NCBI GenBank assembly: GCA_900551595.1
Contig: URWR01000006.1
Span: 1-23,452, forward strand
DNA: 23,452 bases
Source of the DNA: an uncultured Coriobacteriaceae bacterium
Lineage (GTDB): Bacteria > Actinomycetota > Coriobacteriia > Coriobacteriales > Atopobiaceae
Direction: 5' to 3'
The notes under the pieces are model-generated. The model was not told the DNA's origin. It saw only the letters and a list, made by a program, of their open reading frames with translations, and made no database searches. The translations under genes and the position numbers were made by a program. Positions 14,118 to 23,026 of this stretch are shown here, piece after piece (positions within the stretch are counted from its first letter, which is position 1; every line of letters begins with the position of its first letter).

Positions 14118-15371
14118 ATGGCAGTTCCAACCATTGATCAGCTCAAACAAGTTTATGGTGTTGCGGCTGAGAAGGCTGCTGAGCGCCTCAAGGTGCTTGA
14201 AAACCGCTATATTGATCGCTTTGGCCAGGCTGACCTCGAGTTTTTCTCAGCGCCTGGCCGTACAGAAATAATTGGCAATCATACCGACCACAATGGTGGC
14301 AAGATTTTAGCTGCAAGCATAACGATGGACACTATTGCGGCTGCGGCTCCAAATGGTACCAATACCATTGAAATTGTGAGTGAAGGTTATTCTCAGCCTA
14401 TCGTTTTTGATGTTGATGCAGTTGAGACCATTCCGCCATGCCAAGGGAGCCTTTCGCTCGTAGCGGGCATGGTTCGAGCGCTCCGTGATCGCAAGTATCG
14501 TGTTGCAGGTTTTAATGCAACAGTGTCTTCCGAAGTAATTCCATCGGCAGGTGTGAGCTCGTCTGCTTCTTTTGAGATGCTCATTATTCAAGTAATTGAT
14601 CATCTCTTTAATCACGATTCTATTGAGCGTGCAGACTACGCCTATATCGGACAGTATGCGGAAAATGTCTATTGGAAAAAGGCATCTGGCCTTATGGACC
14701 AAATGGCGTGTGCTGTGGGTGGCACAATCGTGCTCGATTTCTCGGACGGAGTGAAGTACGAGAAGGTTGATTTTTCATTTGATTCGCTCGGGTGCGATTT
14801 GGTGATTGTTAATACCGGTAAAGGCCATGCAGATCTTTCTGAAGAGTACTCTTCTGTCCCTCAAGAAATGCATGCCATTGCCAATGTATTTGGCGTGGAG
14901 CAGCTCAGCCAAATAAGTGAGGATGATCTGCTGCGTCGTCTTCCTGAAGTTCGTGAGCGCGTAGGGTCGGATCGTGCCGTTTTACGTGCACTTCATTTCT
15001 TCGAGGAGTGCGGCCGAGTTGATAAGGCGGTTCAGGCGCTTCACGAAGGTAATCGTTCCGAGGTACTTAATCTGATTGAAGCTTCAGGCAATTCTTCTTG
15101 GAAGTGGCTGCAAAATGCTTATGTATCTTCAGATCCTGCAGAGCAGTCCATTCCTCTAGCACTCGCTCTTACCGAAATATATTTACGTCGTCTTGGACGT
15201 GGTGTTTGTCGTCTGCATGGCGGCGGCTTTGCAGGGGTAATTATGTGCGTTGTTCCATCAGAACATACGCAAGACTACGTTGAATATATGGCTCCCTATG
15301 TGGGTATTGAGAATATCTATCGTACCAACATACGTCAGGTTGGCGCTGCATGTCTTAACGCAGGGGCGTGA
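14118..15371 (+). CDS. galK: Galactokinase
   Basis: Phosphorylates alpha-D-galactose with ATP, feeding GalT. The frame extends upstream, but the ATG at 14118 has AAAGGAG 5 bases before it and gives 417 residues. As a GHMP kinase it has the galactokinase signature in a variant form, GRTEIIGNHTD (47-57), the phosphate-binding loop PSAGVSSSAS (142-151), the catalytic base D194 in SGLMDQ, and the third motif GGGFAG (368-373). In the classic signature (GRxNIIGEHxDY) N, E and Y are replaced here by E, N and H. This variant occurs in a galactokinase subgroup and keeps the folding motifs. The stop is only 7 bp before the next start, so it is coupled to the following gene of unknown function. Confidence 0.9.
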   Translation: MAVPTIDQLKQVYGVAAEKAAERLKVLENRYIDRFGQADLEFFSAPGRTEIIGNHTDHNGGKILAASITMDTIAAAAPNGTNTIEIVSEGYSQPIVFDVDAVETIPPCQGSLSLVAGMVRALRDRKYRVAGFNATVSSEVIPSAGVSSSASFEMLIIQVIDHLFNHDSIERADYAYIGQYAENVYWKKASGLMDQMACAVGGTIVLDFSDGVKYEKVDFSFDSLGCDLVIVNTGKGHADLSEEYSSVPQEMHAIANVFGVEQLSQISEDDLLRRLPEVRERVGSDRAVLRALHFFEECGRVDKAVQALHEGNRSEVLNLIEASGNSSWKWLQNAYVSSDPAEQSIPLALALTEIYLRRLGRGVCRLHGGGFAGVIMCVVPSEHTQDYVEYMAPYVGIENIYRTNIRQVGAACLNAGA

Positions 15372-15378
15372 GTAAAGA

Positions 15379-17337
15379 ATGCTCGAAGACTATCGCAAGG
15401 CTCGTAAGCTCGCATATGCGCGTGTCCAAAAAGATGTTGCTGCGGGACAATATCCTTATCCGCCAGCGCTTGACGATATTTTAAAAGGCGAAGGTTATCA
15501 GGCTGAGGTACCTATCGGCTTGTCGGAAATCGACATCTCCCTCATTGCTGGGACAAAAACACGCGGCAGGCAAAATAGTTTCTCATCGAACTTCATGCCG
15601 CTTCCTGAGTCATCCTCGGAGTTTGCGATGAAGTGGAGCGATCTCATTGATTCGCAGCGCGCAGAGGGTATTCGTGAGCCGATCGTAGTCTTTGAGTTTA
15701 TGCAGCGCTTTTATGTGCAAGAGGGCAATAAACGCGTTTCAGTGCTGCGCTATTTAAAACAACCGACAATACTTGCGACGATTACACGTGTTTTGCCGAT
15801 GCCTTCGGACAGCCCGGCGTATCGTGTGTACCAAGAGTTCACGAGGTTTTATCAGGTTGCTCCCATCTACGGTATCGTATTTTCCAATGAAGGCGATTAC
15901 CTGCAGCTTGCAGCGCTTCTTGGTGAGAATCTCGACCAGAAATGGCCTTCCGAGAAAGTGCAAGCGCTCAAGAACTCCTTCGAGGTATTTGCACAATCTT
16001 TTAACCGCCGGGGTGGGGATATGCTTGGCCTTTCTGTGGGCGATGCATTTCTCACCTTTCTGAAGGTCTATGGTTTTGAGACCACCTCAAAACTATTACC
16101 CAAGGAAATAGATGAACGGGTTGGACGTCTTTGGGAAGAGTTTGAAGTCGTTCGTGATGGTGGAAAGGTAGCCTATTTAGAGGATCCTGCTGAGTTTAGA
16201 GGCAACATCATTCCTGAGCTTAAAAACCTTTATAAAGACGCTGTGCTTGCAAGACCTTTTCGTATGGCCTTTATGTATGAGCATAGCCCCCAAACAGATG
16301 GTTGGTGTCTTCTTCATGAGCGCGGTCGCAAAAAACTTGAAAAGCGATTGGGCCCAACTATTTCCACACGAGCCTATGACGACTGCCTCGATTATGACGA
16401 CTTTAAGCTTGCAGTGGAGGATGCGCTTAAGCAAGGTGTGGATCTTATCGTCACTATTTCGCCTACGCAAATGCGTGCCTGTTTGCGCCAGGCGCTTGCG
16501 CATCCTCAATGTGCCTTTATCAACTGTTCTGTGAGTTTGTCGCACAGTGCCGTAAGAACATTTAGTGGGCGACTCTATGAGGCCAAATATCTTCTTGGTG
16601 CATTAGCGGCAACCCAGGCTGTAAATCATCGTATTGGCTATGTTGCAGACTCTCCGGTATATGGCAGTGTTGCCGAAATCAACGCTTTTGCGCTTGGGGC
16701 GCAGATGGTAGATCCGCATGCTGTTGTGTTTCTAAAGTGGTTTTCTGCAAAGGATTACGACTGGAAGCGTGAGCTTGCCGAGAGTGATGTGCGCGTAATT
16801 TCGGCGCGGGACTATGCTGACCCACTCAATCCAAACGAGCCTTGGGGTCTTTATCGTATCGAGGATGATGATACATGCGTGCGCCTCGGCAATCCCATTT
16901 GGAAATGGGCACGCTATTACGAGTTGATTGTGCGCTCTATTCGCAATGAAACTTGGCGAAAAGAAGGCTCAAGGCGTGTAGGGGAGGCCTTGAATTATTG
17001 GTGGGGCATGTCGGCAGGCATTCTTGATGTTCATCTGGAAGATGTCGTGGCTTATGGTCAACGGGTCCTTGTGGAAGGCCTGAGGCAATCCATGCTTACC
17101 GGGCGAGCAAATCCCTTTGCAGGTGAATTGCATAGCCAAGGAGGCATTGTCCAAAGCGGCAAAGCAGGGCATCTTACAAGCGAAGAGATTGTTCATATGA
17201 GCTGGCTCAATGAAAATGTTATTGGCAGACTTCCTGAGCAGCGTGAGCTTTCTTTTGACAGTTTGAAACAGGTTGAGGTAAGCGGGCTTATTCCACTTGA
17301 TCCTGCCACGCTGCCCTATAAAGACATCCTCACGTAA
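15379..17337 (+). CDS. Cytoplasmic fusion of ParB-like and BMP/PnrA-like domains
   Basis: The 652-residue protein has no signal peptide or lipobox. Residues about 45-140 look like a ParB/sulfiredoxin-type N-terminal domain: IGLSEID, then PIVVFEFMQRFYVQEGNKRV (101-120), where EGNKRVSVLRYL recalls the G-[NER]-R motif of ParB box II. A helical linker follows (about 145-285). From about 293 to 530 it resembles the periplasmic-binding-like fold of Bmp/PnrA/Med proteins: FRMAFMY, GVDLIVTISP, RTFSGRLYEAKYLLGALA, and IGYVADSPVYGSVAEINAFALG (419-440). The family normally binds nucleosides outside the cell; a cytoplasmic member (B. subtilis Med) regulates competence. The start lies 7 bp after galK with a weak ribosome site. 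Function is unknown; sensing of a nucleoside or sugar nucleotide is one possibility. Confidence 0.7.
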   Translation: MLEDYRKARKLAYARVQKDVAAGQYPYPPALDDILKGEGYQAEVPIGLSEIDISLIAGTKTRGRQNSFSSNFMPLPESSSEFAMKWSDLIDSQRAEGIREPIVVFEFMQRFYVQEGNKRVSVLRYLKQPTILATITRVLPMPSDSPAYRVYQEFTRFYQVAPIYGIVFSNEGDYLQLAALLGENLDQKWPSEKVQALKNSFEVFAQSFNRRGGDMLGLSVGDAFLTFLKVYGFETTSKLLPKEIDERVGRLWEEFEVVRDGGKVAYLEDPAEFRGNIIPELKNLYKDAVLARPFRMAFMYEHSPQTDGWCLLHERGRKKLEKRLGPTISTRAYDDCLDYDDFKLAVEDALKQGVDLIVTISPTQMRACLRQALAHPQCAFINCSVSLSHSAVRTFSGRLYEAKYLLGALAATQAVNHRIGYVADSPVYGSVAEINAFALGAQMVDPHAVVFLKWFSAKDYDWKRELAESDVRVISARDYADPLNPNEPWGLYRIEDDDTCVRLGNPIWKWARYYELIVRSIRNETWRKEGSRRVGEALNYWWGMSAGILDVHLEDVVAYGQRVLVEGLRQSMLTGRANPFAGELHSQGGIVQSGKAGHLTSEEIVHMSWLNENVIGRLPEQRELSFDSLKQVEVSGLIPLDPATLPYKDILT

Positions 17338-17412
17338 TGGCAGCGTATTCGCCTTAGGCATATCTACAAATAAATGCATATGTTTGCACTATGTTGAAAA
17401 GAATTGTTACTC

Positions 17413-18015
17413 ATGAAAGTACTTGCTATATCAGATGTGGAAGAGGCCTGGCTTACGACTTACTATGATCGTGATCGTATGGCAGATGTTGAGCTGATAA
17501 TATCCTGTGGTGATTTGCCCGCAACCTATCTCGAACACATCGTGACTCTTGCCAATGTTCCGTTATTGTATGTTCCAGGCAATCATGATCGCGATTATGA
17601 TAACCATCCTCCCCAGGGATGCATTCCTATTGATAACCGCACGATAGAGTGCCAGGGGTTGCGCATTATGGGCTTCGGCGGATCTGTTCGCTACAACGAC
17701 CGCATTGTCGGTTATTCCGAACAAGAGATGTATTGGAAGGTATTCAAGCAATCTCTGCTGGCGAGACTATCGGGCGAGATTGATTTATTGGTGACGCATG
17801 CTCCCATACGCGGTTATGGAGACCTCGACGATCTTCCTCACCAAGGTTTTGAAGCATTTAATACTTGTTTGGAGATCGTGCATCCCACCATTATGGTGCA
17901 CGGTCATGTTCATATGAATTACGGTCGTATTGAGCGTGAGCGCAATCATCCTTCAGGTACACGCATTATCAATGCCTGTGGTGCGCAAATCTTTGATATT
18001 GAGCCAAAACGCTGA
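17413..18015 (+). CDS. Calcineurin-like metallophosphoesterase, DxE variant
   Basis: The 200-residue cytoplasmic protein carries the dimetal phosphoesterase motifs: GD (33-34), GNHD (57-60), THAP (128-131) and HGHVH (163-167). The first motif, normally D-x-H, reads D8-V-E10, so one metal ligand is replaced. I recall clostridial relatives of the same length with acidic residues in this position, so this looks like a subfamily trait rather than damage. An in-frame TTG at 17404 is an alternative start, but the ATG gives the normal first strand MKVLAISD. The ribosome site is weak. It follows the ParB/BMP-like gene by 75 bp and probably belongs to the same transcript. The substrate is unknown; small cyclic or nucleotide phosphodiesters are typical for the superfamily. 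Confidence 0.8.
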   Translation: MKVLAISDVEEAWLTTYYDRDRMADVELIISCGDLPATYLEHIVTLANVPLLYVPGNHDRDYDNHPPQGCIPIDNRTIECQGLRIMGFGGSVRYNDRIVGYSEQEMYWKVFKQSLLARLSGEIDLLVTHAPIRGYGDLDDLPHQGFEAFNTCLEIVHPTIMVHGHVHMNYGRIERERNHPSGTRIINACGAQIFDIEPKR

Positions 18016-18049
18016 GATCAACTTTTTACAACTGGTTTTAAATCAACGA

Positions 18050-18077
18050 TTGTATTCATACCACTAACCTCTATACT
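18050..18077 (+). promoter_or_regulatory. Promoter of carAB
   Basis: TTGTAT (18050-18055) and TATACT (18072-18077) are 16 bases apart, with 4 and 5 of 6 consensus matches. Transcription would begin near 18084 and leave a leader of about 160 nt before carA. Confidence 0.6.
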
Positions 18078-18083
18078 GTTCAA

Positions 18084-18246
18084 AACCTTTAATGCGGTAC
18101 GAGATACCGAAAAGGGCGTTGAGCTGCACATAGTTGCAAGCATCCTTTAGTGTCTGCCGCATGAGTGGCGGACGTTTGTTCTGCCCCATGCTGTTCGCTA
18201 AATGCTTGAGATATGCGGCATAACGCGCGGCTGAGAGGGGCAGTGT
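18084..18246 (+). promoter_or_regulatory. Structured leader of carAB with sequestered ribosome binding site
   Basis: Three elements stand out. CGGTA-CGAGA-TACCG forms a hairpin (18095-18109). GTCTGCC (18152-18158) pairs with GGCGGAC (18167-18173, one U.G) and is followed by GTTTGTT. CTGCCCC (18181-18187) is perfectly complementary to GGGGCAG (18237-18243), which overlaps the Shine-Dalgarno GAGAGGGG (18233-18240). The CTGCC word is shared by the second hairpin and the anti-Shine-Dalgarno arm, so alternative folds are possible. Two short frames without ribosome sites lie in it (ATG 18092, 13 codons; ATG 18161, 20 codons). No known riboswitch class was recognised. Confidence 0.5.
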
Positions 18247-19515
18247 ATGAACCTATTGGTAGATGCCGGAAAACGACCTCGGGCATTGCTTGCACTAGAG
18301 AATGGCCTTGTGCTGCAAGGGTTCTCTGCGGGTGCGGATGGAGAAACCTTTGGCGAAGTAGTATTTAATACTTCCATGACGGGTTATCCCGAAGTAATAA
18401 GCGACCCATCCTATGCTGGTCAAATTGTGGCACTTACCTATCCTCAAGTGGGAAACTACGGTGTTTGTGAGGCAGATTTACAGTCTGACACTCCTGCACT
18501 CAAAGGGCTTATCGTCCATGATATGTGCTATACACCGAGCAATTGGCAGAGTGATTATGCTTTGCCAACGTGGCTTAAAAAACAGGGGATTGTCGCAATA
18601 GAAGGTGTTGATACACGAACCATAACCTTGGCAGTTCGCAGAGCAGGTGCAATGCGTGGAGCCATATCAACTCAAGACCTTGACCCTGAGAGTCTTTTGG
18701 CACGCGTGCGTGAATCGAGTTTTATTTCAGATCATAACTATGTAGCTGACGTCTCGCGCGACCATATCACCACGCTTCCTGCAAGCAGCAAGGAGAATGT
18801 TCAGTCTGATGAACGTCATACCGTGGTGGTCTATAACTTTGGTGTTAAGAAATCTATTCTTAAGAGCTTGCAGTCGGTGGGCTGCGAGGTTCAAGTAGTT
18901 CCTTGGGATACCGCGCCTGAAGACGTACTGGCTTTAAGACCCGATGGTGTCATGCTTTCCAATGGACCGGGCGATCCGAGGAGTGTGTCCGAGCTTGCTG
19001 AAATAGCCCATGCTCTTATCGGCACTGTTCCGCTTTTTGGCATTTGTTTAGGAAACCAAGCACTTTCACTTGCTGCTGGCGCACATATCGACAAGCTTCC
19101 TTTTGGTCATCATGGCGGCAATGAACCCGTCATGAATATGCTTACCAATCGCGTGGAGATAACCGCGCAAAATCACAATTATGTGCCGATTTTTTCTTCA
19201 TTTGGACAACTCATCCCAGAACTCTCCGGCGGGATTTCAGAGCATCCCTCCGATGGTGATTTGCGCTTTTGGTGCAAAAGACATATCGCGCCGGTGGTGC
19301 AAACAAAAGAATTTGGGCGTGTTCGTCTCACTCATATCAATCTCAATGACGGTAGCCTTGAAGGCGTGCAGTTCCTTGATCAGCCGGCCTTTTCTCTGCA
19401 ATACCATCCAGAGGCTGCACCTGGTCCTCACGATGCGCTCTATGCGTTCGATGCATTTAAGGCGCTTATGAGAGGAGAAGAGAATTATCTCGCATGCGGG
19501 GAGAGGTGTAAGTAG
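18247..19515 (+). CDS. carA: Carbamoyl-phosphate synthase small (glutaminase) subunit
   Basis: Releases ammonia from glutamine and channels it to CarB for carbamoyl phosphate, the precursor of pyrimidines and arginine. Residues 10-150 form the CPSase_sm_chain domain, and a class-I glutamine amidotransferase domain follows from about 190. The triad is C267 in GICLGNQ, H387 and E389 in YHPEA. The Asn after the nucleophile loop replaces the His of E. coli, as I recall for other actinobacteria. At 422 residues it is about 40 longer than the E. coli protein. The excess is mostly one insertion at about 311-357, between ITAQNH and VRLTH, where E. coli has some 13 residues. The start has GAGGGG 6 bases upstream, inside a stem that could hide it. 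The carB start follows after one base. Confidence 0.95.
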   Translation: MNLLVDAGKRPRALLALENGLVLQGFSAGADGETFGEVVFNTSMTGYPEVISDPSYAGQIVALTYPQVGNYGVCEADLQSDTPALKGLIVHDMCYTPSNWQSDYALPTWLKKQGIVAIEGVDTRTITLAVRRAGAMRGAISTQDLDPESLLARVRESSFISDHNYVADVSRDHITTLPASSKENVQSDERHTVVVYNFGVKKSILKSLQSVGCEVQVVPWDTAPEDVLALRPDGVMLSNGPGDPRSVSELAEIAHALIGTVPLFGICLGNQALSLAAGAHIDKLPFGHHGGNEPVMNMLTNRVEITAQNHNYVPIFSSFGQLIPELSGGISEHPSDGDLRFWCKRHIAPVVQTKEFGRVRLTHINLNDGSLEGVQFLDQPAFSLQYHPEAAPGPHDALYAFDAFKALMRGEENYLACGERCK

Positions 19516-19516
19516 G

Positions 19517-22500
19517 ATGCCCAAGAGGACTGATATTAAAAAGATTTTGATTATTGGCTCTGGTCCAATTGTTATTGGTCAGGCGTGCGAGTTTGATTAT
19601 TCCGGAACTCAGGCATGTAAGGCCTTGCGTGAACAAGGCTATGAGGTGGTGCTGGTTAATTCCAATCCCGCAACCATCATGACCGATCCTGCGATGGCCG
19701 ACCGAACCTACATTGAGCCAGTTACTGCGCAATCGGTAGAAAAAATCATCGCTCGCGAACGTCCTGATGCATTGCTTGCAAATATGGGCGGACAGACAGG
19801 GTTGAACTGTGCAGTAGAGCTTGCGGAGTCCGGTGTGCTTAAAAAGTATGAGGTGGAGGTTATTGGTTGTGACATTGCCTCTATTCGAACGGGAGAGGAC
19901 CGTGAGCTCTTTGCCAATGCCATGCGCGATATTGGTCTTGAGGTAGCTCGCTCCCGTGTTGCGCATACTATTGACGAGTGTGAGTGCGTGGCTTCTGAGA
20001 TTGGCTATCCCGTTGTGCTGCGGCCTGCTTTTACCCTTGGTGGATCCGGTGGAGGTATTGCACGCACACACGAAGAGCTTATCGCCATCGCCGAGCAAGG
20101 GTTGGCTCTTTCACCCGTCTCAGAAGTTCTTGTCGAGCAAAGCTTGGAGGGCTGGAAAGAGATTGAGATGGAGGTAATGCGCGACAGCGCTGGTAACGGT
20201 GTTGTGGTGTGCTCCATCGAAAATCTCGATCCCATGGGTGTTCATACGGGCGATTCCATTACGGTGGCACCCGTGCAAACCCTTACAGATACCGAGCTTC
20301 AGCGCCTTCGCAACTACTCGCTTGCCATTCTTGAGCGGGTTGGTGTTGCCTGTGGAGGCTCAAACGTTCAATTTGCGGTTAATCCACAGGATGGCCGCGT
20401 CATAGTAATTGAGATGAACCCGCGTGTGAGCCGTTCTTCTGCACTTGCTTCTAAAGCAACGGGCTTTCCGATTGCAAAGATCGCTGCCTTACTTGCGGTG
20501 GGCTACACCCTTGACGAAATTGAAAATGACATTACGGGAGAAACTCCTGCCTGTTTTGAACCTTCGTTGGATTATTGTGTCGTAAAGATCCCTCGATTTG
20601 CTTTTGAGAAATTCCAGGGCGCTGATGAGACGCTCACAACGCGCATGAAGTCAGTCGGCGAGGTTATGGCCATTGGTGCCACCTTTGAAGAAGCACTCCA
20701 GAAAGCTCTGCGCTCACTTGAGGAGGGCTTTGATGGTCTTGGATATGCTGGCGATAAGTTTTGCATGGCCGAACTCGATATAGAAACGTTTACACGTCGC
20801 GTGGCTACTCCTACACCAGAAAGAATCTTCTATGTCGCTGAAGCGCTAAGGCGTGGTTGGACTGTTGAGCAGCTGTACGAGCTTACTCACATCGATCCTT
20901 GGTTTTTGCATCGCATTGCCGATATTGTGACAGCTGAGGGTGCTATTGCAGGACTTGGTTTGGTGGGCCTGAAAAGTGAGCACATGTTGGCGGCAAAACA
21001 GCTTGGTTTTTCAGATGCTCAAATCGCTCGCTTAACCGGTCGCACAGAAGATGTTGTTCGAGCTGTCCGAGAAATACTTGGCGTACGGCCCTGCGTGAGG
21101 ACGGTGGATACCTGTGCGGGTGAGTTTAGTGCTACGACGAGTTACTACTATCTCTCTTATGTGCCACAAGCAGCAAGCGAGCAGAAGGAAGCGTCTCGCC
21201 CGCGTGTCATGATTCTCTCAGCAGGTCCAAACCGCATAGGACAGGGTATCGAATTCGACTATTGCTGTGTTCATGCTGCCTATGCACTAAAAGAGCGTGG
21301 CTTTGAAACGGTTATGGTGAACTGCAATCCAGAAACCGTCTCGACCGATTATGATACGAGCGACCGTCTCTATTTCCAGCCGCTTACCTTTGAAGACGTG
21401 TTAGATGTTGTGGCACTTGAGCGCCCGGTAGGCGTTATTGTGACGCTGGGCGGTCAAACCCCTATTAACCTAGCGCGGAGACTTGCTGAGGCGGGTGTTC
21501 CTCTCATGGGAACGCAGCCTGATGCGATTGATCTTGCGGAAGACCGTGATAGCTTTGCCGAGCTTCTCGATACGCTGAATATAGTCTACCCGCCTTCAGC
21601 CGTTGCAAAAACGCTGGATGAATCTCATGAAGCAGCGCGTAAGGTGGGCTATCCGCTTCTGGTGAGACCGAGCTACGTATTGGGTGGACGCGGCATGGCT
21701 ATTGTATATAACGATTCGGATCTTGATCGTTATATGTCGGCTGCAACACGTGTTTCTCCTGAGCGCCCTGTGTATTTGGATGCTTTTTTGGAAGACGCAA
21801 TAGAGCTTGATGTGGACGCACTCTGCGATGGAAAGCGATGCTACGTTGCTTCAGTCTTGGAGCATATTGAGGAGTGCGGCATTCATTCGGGCGACTCAGC
21901 TTGTTGCTATCCGCCTTTCTCACTTTCAGATGCATTGGTAGAAAAGGTGCGTGAGCTTACCCACAAGCTTGCACTCGCAGTGGGTGTGGTGGGTCTTCTC
22001 AATATTCAATATGCCGTTAAGGATGAGCAGATCTTTGTTATTGAAATGAATCCCCGAGCAAGTCGTACGGTTCCGTTCTCGTCAAAGGCTACCGGTATTT
22101 CCTTGGCAAAAATGGCTGCGCGCCTTATGGTAGGCGAGATGCTTGACGATTTGAATTTGCCTGAAGAATGCGTGTGGCGTGGGTATTATGCCGTTAAAGA
22201 AGCAGTTATGCCCTGGGCCCGATTCCCGGGGGCCGACAATGTGTTGGGTCCTGAAATGAAGTCGACGGGTGAAGTGATGGGCATTGCGCCAAATTTCCCA
22301 GAGGCATATGCAAAAACGCGTCAGGCTATTGAATATGAAATGCCAGGATCGGGCAGTGTCTTTATTTCAGTGTGTGATCGCGATAAACGCTCGGTTGGTC
22401 CTGTTGGCCTGATGCTCTCAGCTTTGGGATACGACATCATGGCAACAAAAGGTACGGCAAAAACGCTGCGCGCCGCCGGAATTTCTTGTCGTGTTATTCA

Positions 22501-22744
22501 GCCTATTTCATCGGGGCATCCCAATGTCGTTGATGAAATGGAAGCTGGGAATGTGGCATTCATCATAAATACGCCGCACGGTCATTCGTCACGCGGAGAT
22601 GGTTTTATTATGCGCAATGAGGCGGTGAACCGAGGAATTTGCCTGGTAACAGCACTTTCGGCAACAACAGCGCTCGTGCAAGCACTCGCTGCTTTAAAAG
22701 CTGGCGCAGAGCTTGCTCCAGTAGCCTTACAAGATTTAGACTAG
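19517..22744 (+). CDS. carB: Carbamoyl-phosphate synthase large subunit
   Basis: Makes carbamoyl phosphate from bicarbonate, ammonia and two ATP in complex with CarA. The 1075 residues match the usual length (1073 in E. coli). It shows the duplicated architecture: N-terminal [20 protein letters not shown] (14-33), and its second-half counterpart [15 protein letters not shown] near 570. Two ATP-grasp domains have the glycine-rich loops [12 protein letters not shown] and [12 protein letters not shown], with metal-binding segments [18 protein letters not shown] and [18 protein letters not shown]. An oligomerisation region lies between. The C-terminal MGS-like allosteric domain (about 935-1060) contains [14 protein letters not shown]. 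The ATG lies one base after the carA stop, with AGTAGG before it, so translation is coupled. Confidence 0.97.
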   Translation: MPKRTDIKKILIIGSGPIVIGQACEFDYSGTQACKALREQGYEVVLVNSNPATIMTDPAMADRTYIEPVTAQSVEKIIARERPDALLANMGGQTGLNCAVELAESGVLKKYEVEVIGCDIASIRTGEDRELFANAMRDIGLEVARSRVAHTIDECECVASEIGYPVVLRPAFTLGGSGGGIARTHEELIAIAEQGLALSPVSEVLVEQSLEGWKEIEMEVMRDSAGNGVVVCSIENLDPMGVHTGDSITVAPVQTLTDTELQRLRNYSLAILERVGVACGGSNVQFAVNPQDGRVIVIEMNPRVSRSSALASKATGFPIAKIAALLAVGYTLDEIENDITGETPACFEPSLDYCVVKIPRFAFEKFQGADETLTTRMKSVGEVMAIGATFEEALQKALRSLEEGFDGLGYAGDKFCMAELDIETFTRRVATPTPERIFYVAEALRRGWTVEQLYELTHIDPWFLHRIADIVTAEGAIAGLGLVGLKSEHMLAAKQLGFSDAQIARLTGRTEDVVRAVREILGVRPCVRTVDTCAGEFSATTSYYYLSYVPQAASEQKEASRPRVMILSAGPNRIGQGIEFDYCCVHAAYALKERGFETVMVNCNPETVSTDYDTSDRLYFQPLTFEDVLDVVALERPVGVIVTLGGQTPINLARRLAEAGVPLMGTQPDAIDLAEDRDSFAELLDTLNIVYPPSAVAKTLDESHEAARKVGYPLLVRPSYVLGGRGMAIVYNDSDLDRYMSAATRVSPERPVYLDAFLEDAIELDVDALCDGKRCYVASVLEHIEECGIHSGDSACCYPPFSLSDALVEKVRELTHKLALAVGVVGLLNIQYAVKDEQIFVIEMNPRASRTVPFSSKATGISLAKMAARLMVGEMLDDLNLPEECVWRGYYAVKEAVMPWARFPGADNVLGPEMKSTGEVMGIAPNFPEAYAKTRQAIEYEMPGSGSVFISVCDRDKRSVGPVGLMLSALGYDIMATKGTAKTLRAAGISCRVIQPISSGHPNVVDEMEAGNVAFIINTPHGHSSRGDGFIMRNEAVNRGICLVTALSATTALVQALAALKAGAELAPVALQDLD

Positions 22745-22792
22745 GCAATTGTGGAGTTTGGATTGGACGAAAAGCCCATTCCTCATGCCGAG

Positions 22793-22818
22793 CGCGTGAA
22801 TTGCTAGAGTTTCACGCG
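22793..22818. promoter_or_regulatory. Inverted repeat CGCGTGAA-N10-TTCACGCG
   Basis: Perfect 8-bp arms at 22793-22800 and 22811-22818 flank a 10-base centre. They lie just after carB and directly before TATACT (22821-22826). With no T-run following, it is not a standard terminator. The position would suit a regulator site at the tRNA-Leu promoter or a weak carB 3' end. Confidence 0.45.
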
Positions 22819-22820
22819 GG

Positions 22821-22826
22821 TATACT
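22821..22826 (+). promoter_or_regulatory. -10 candidate for tRNA-Leu
   Basis: TATACT lies about 43 bases before the mature tRNA 5' end. TTGCTA upstream (22801-22806) is only 14 bases away, too close for a normal -35, and no better partner is visible. A second candidate, TATAAG, is at 22842-22847. Confidence 0.4.
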
Positions 22827-22868
22827 CTCAGTGTTTGCTACTATAAGAAGGCTCTGCATGCGCTAAAC

Positions 22869-22954
<86 letters not shown>

Positions 22955-22978
22955 TGCGCACAAGGCACAAACGTATAC

Positions 22979-22999
22979 GCGTAGCAATCCTTGCTGCGC
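22979..22999 (+). promoter_or_regulatory. Hairpin between tRNA-Leu and tig
   Basis: GCGTAGCAA (22979-22987) pairs with TTGCTGCGC (22991-22999) with one U.G pair and a 3-base loop TCC. There is no T-run after it. It may separate the tRNA from the tig message as a processing or stabilising structure, or be a leaky terminator. Confidence 0.45.
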
Positions 23000-23026
23000 C
23001 GAGCACGAGAACACACTGGAGGAACG

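Noticed and set aside
15379..17337. Secreted BMP-family ABC transporter lipoprotein
   Set aside because: The N-terminus is charged, without a hydrophobic signal or lipobox, and the BMP-like part begins only near residue 293.
18229..18243. PyrR-binding-like GAGAGG near the carA ribosome site
   Set aside because: Only the GAGAGG part fits; the UCC that precedes it in the PyrR consensus is missing, and the word is also a good Shine-Dalgarno.
18228..18275. Resemblance to a TPP riboswitch: GGCTGAGA followed later by TGAACCT and GCCGG
   Set aside because: The match overlaps the carA start codon and coding sequence, the UGAUCUGG core is absent, and no GGGGUGC partner stands upstream. A thiamine element on carAB would also make little sense.
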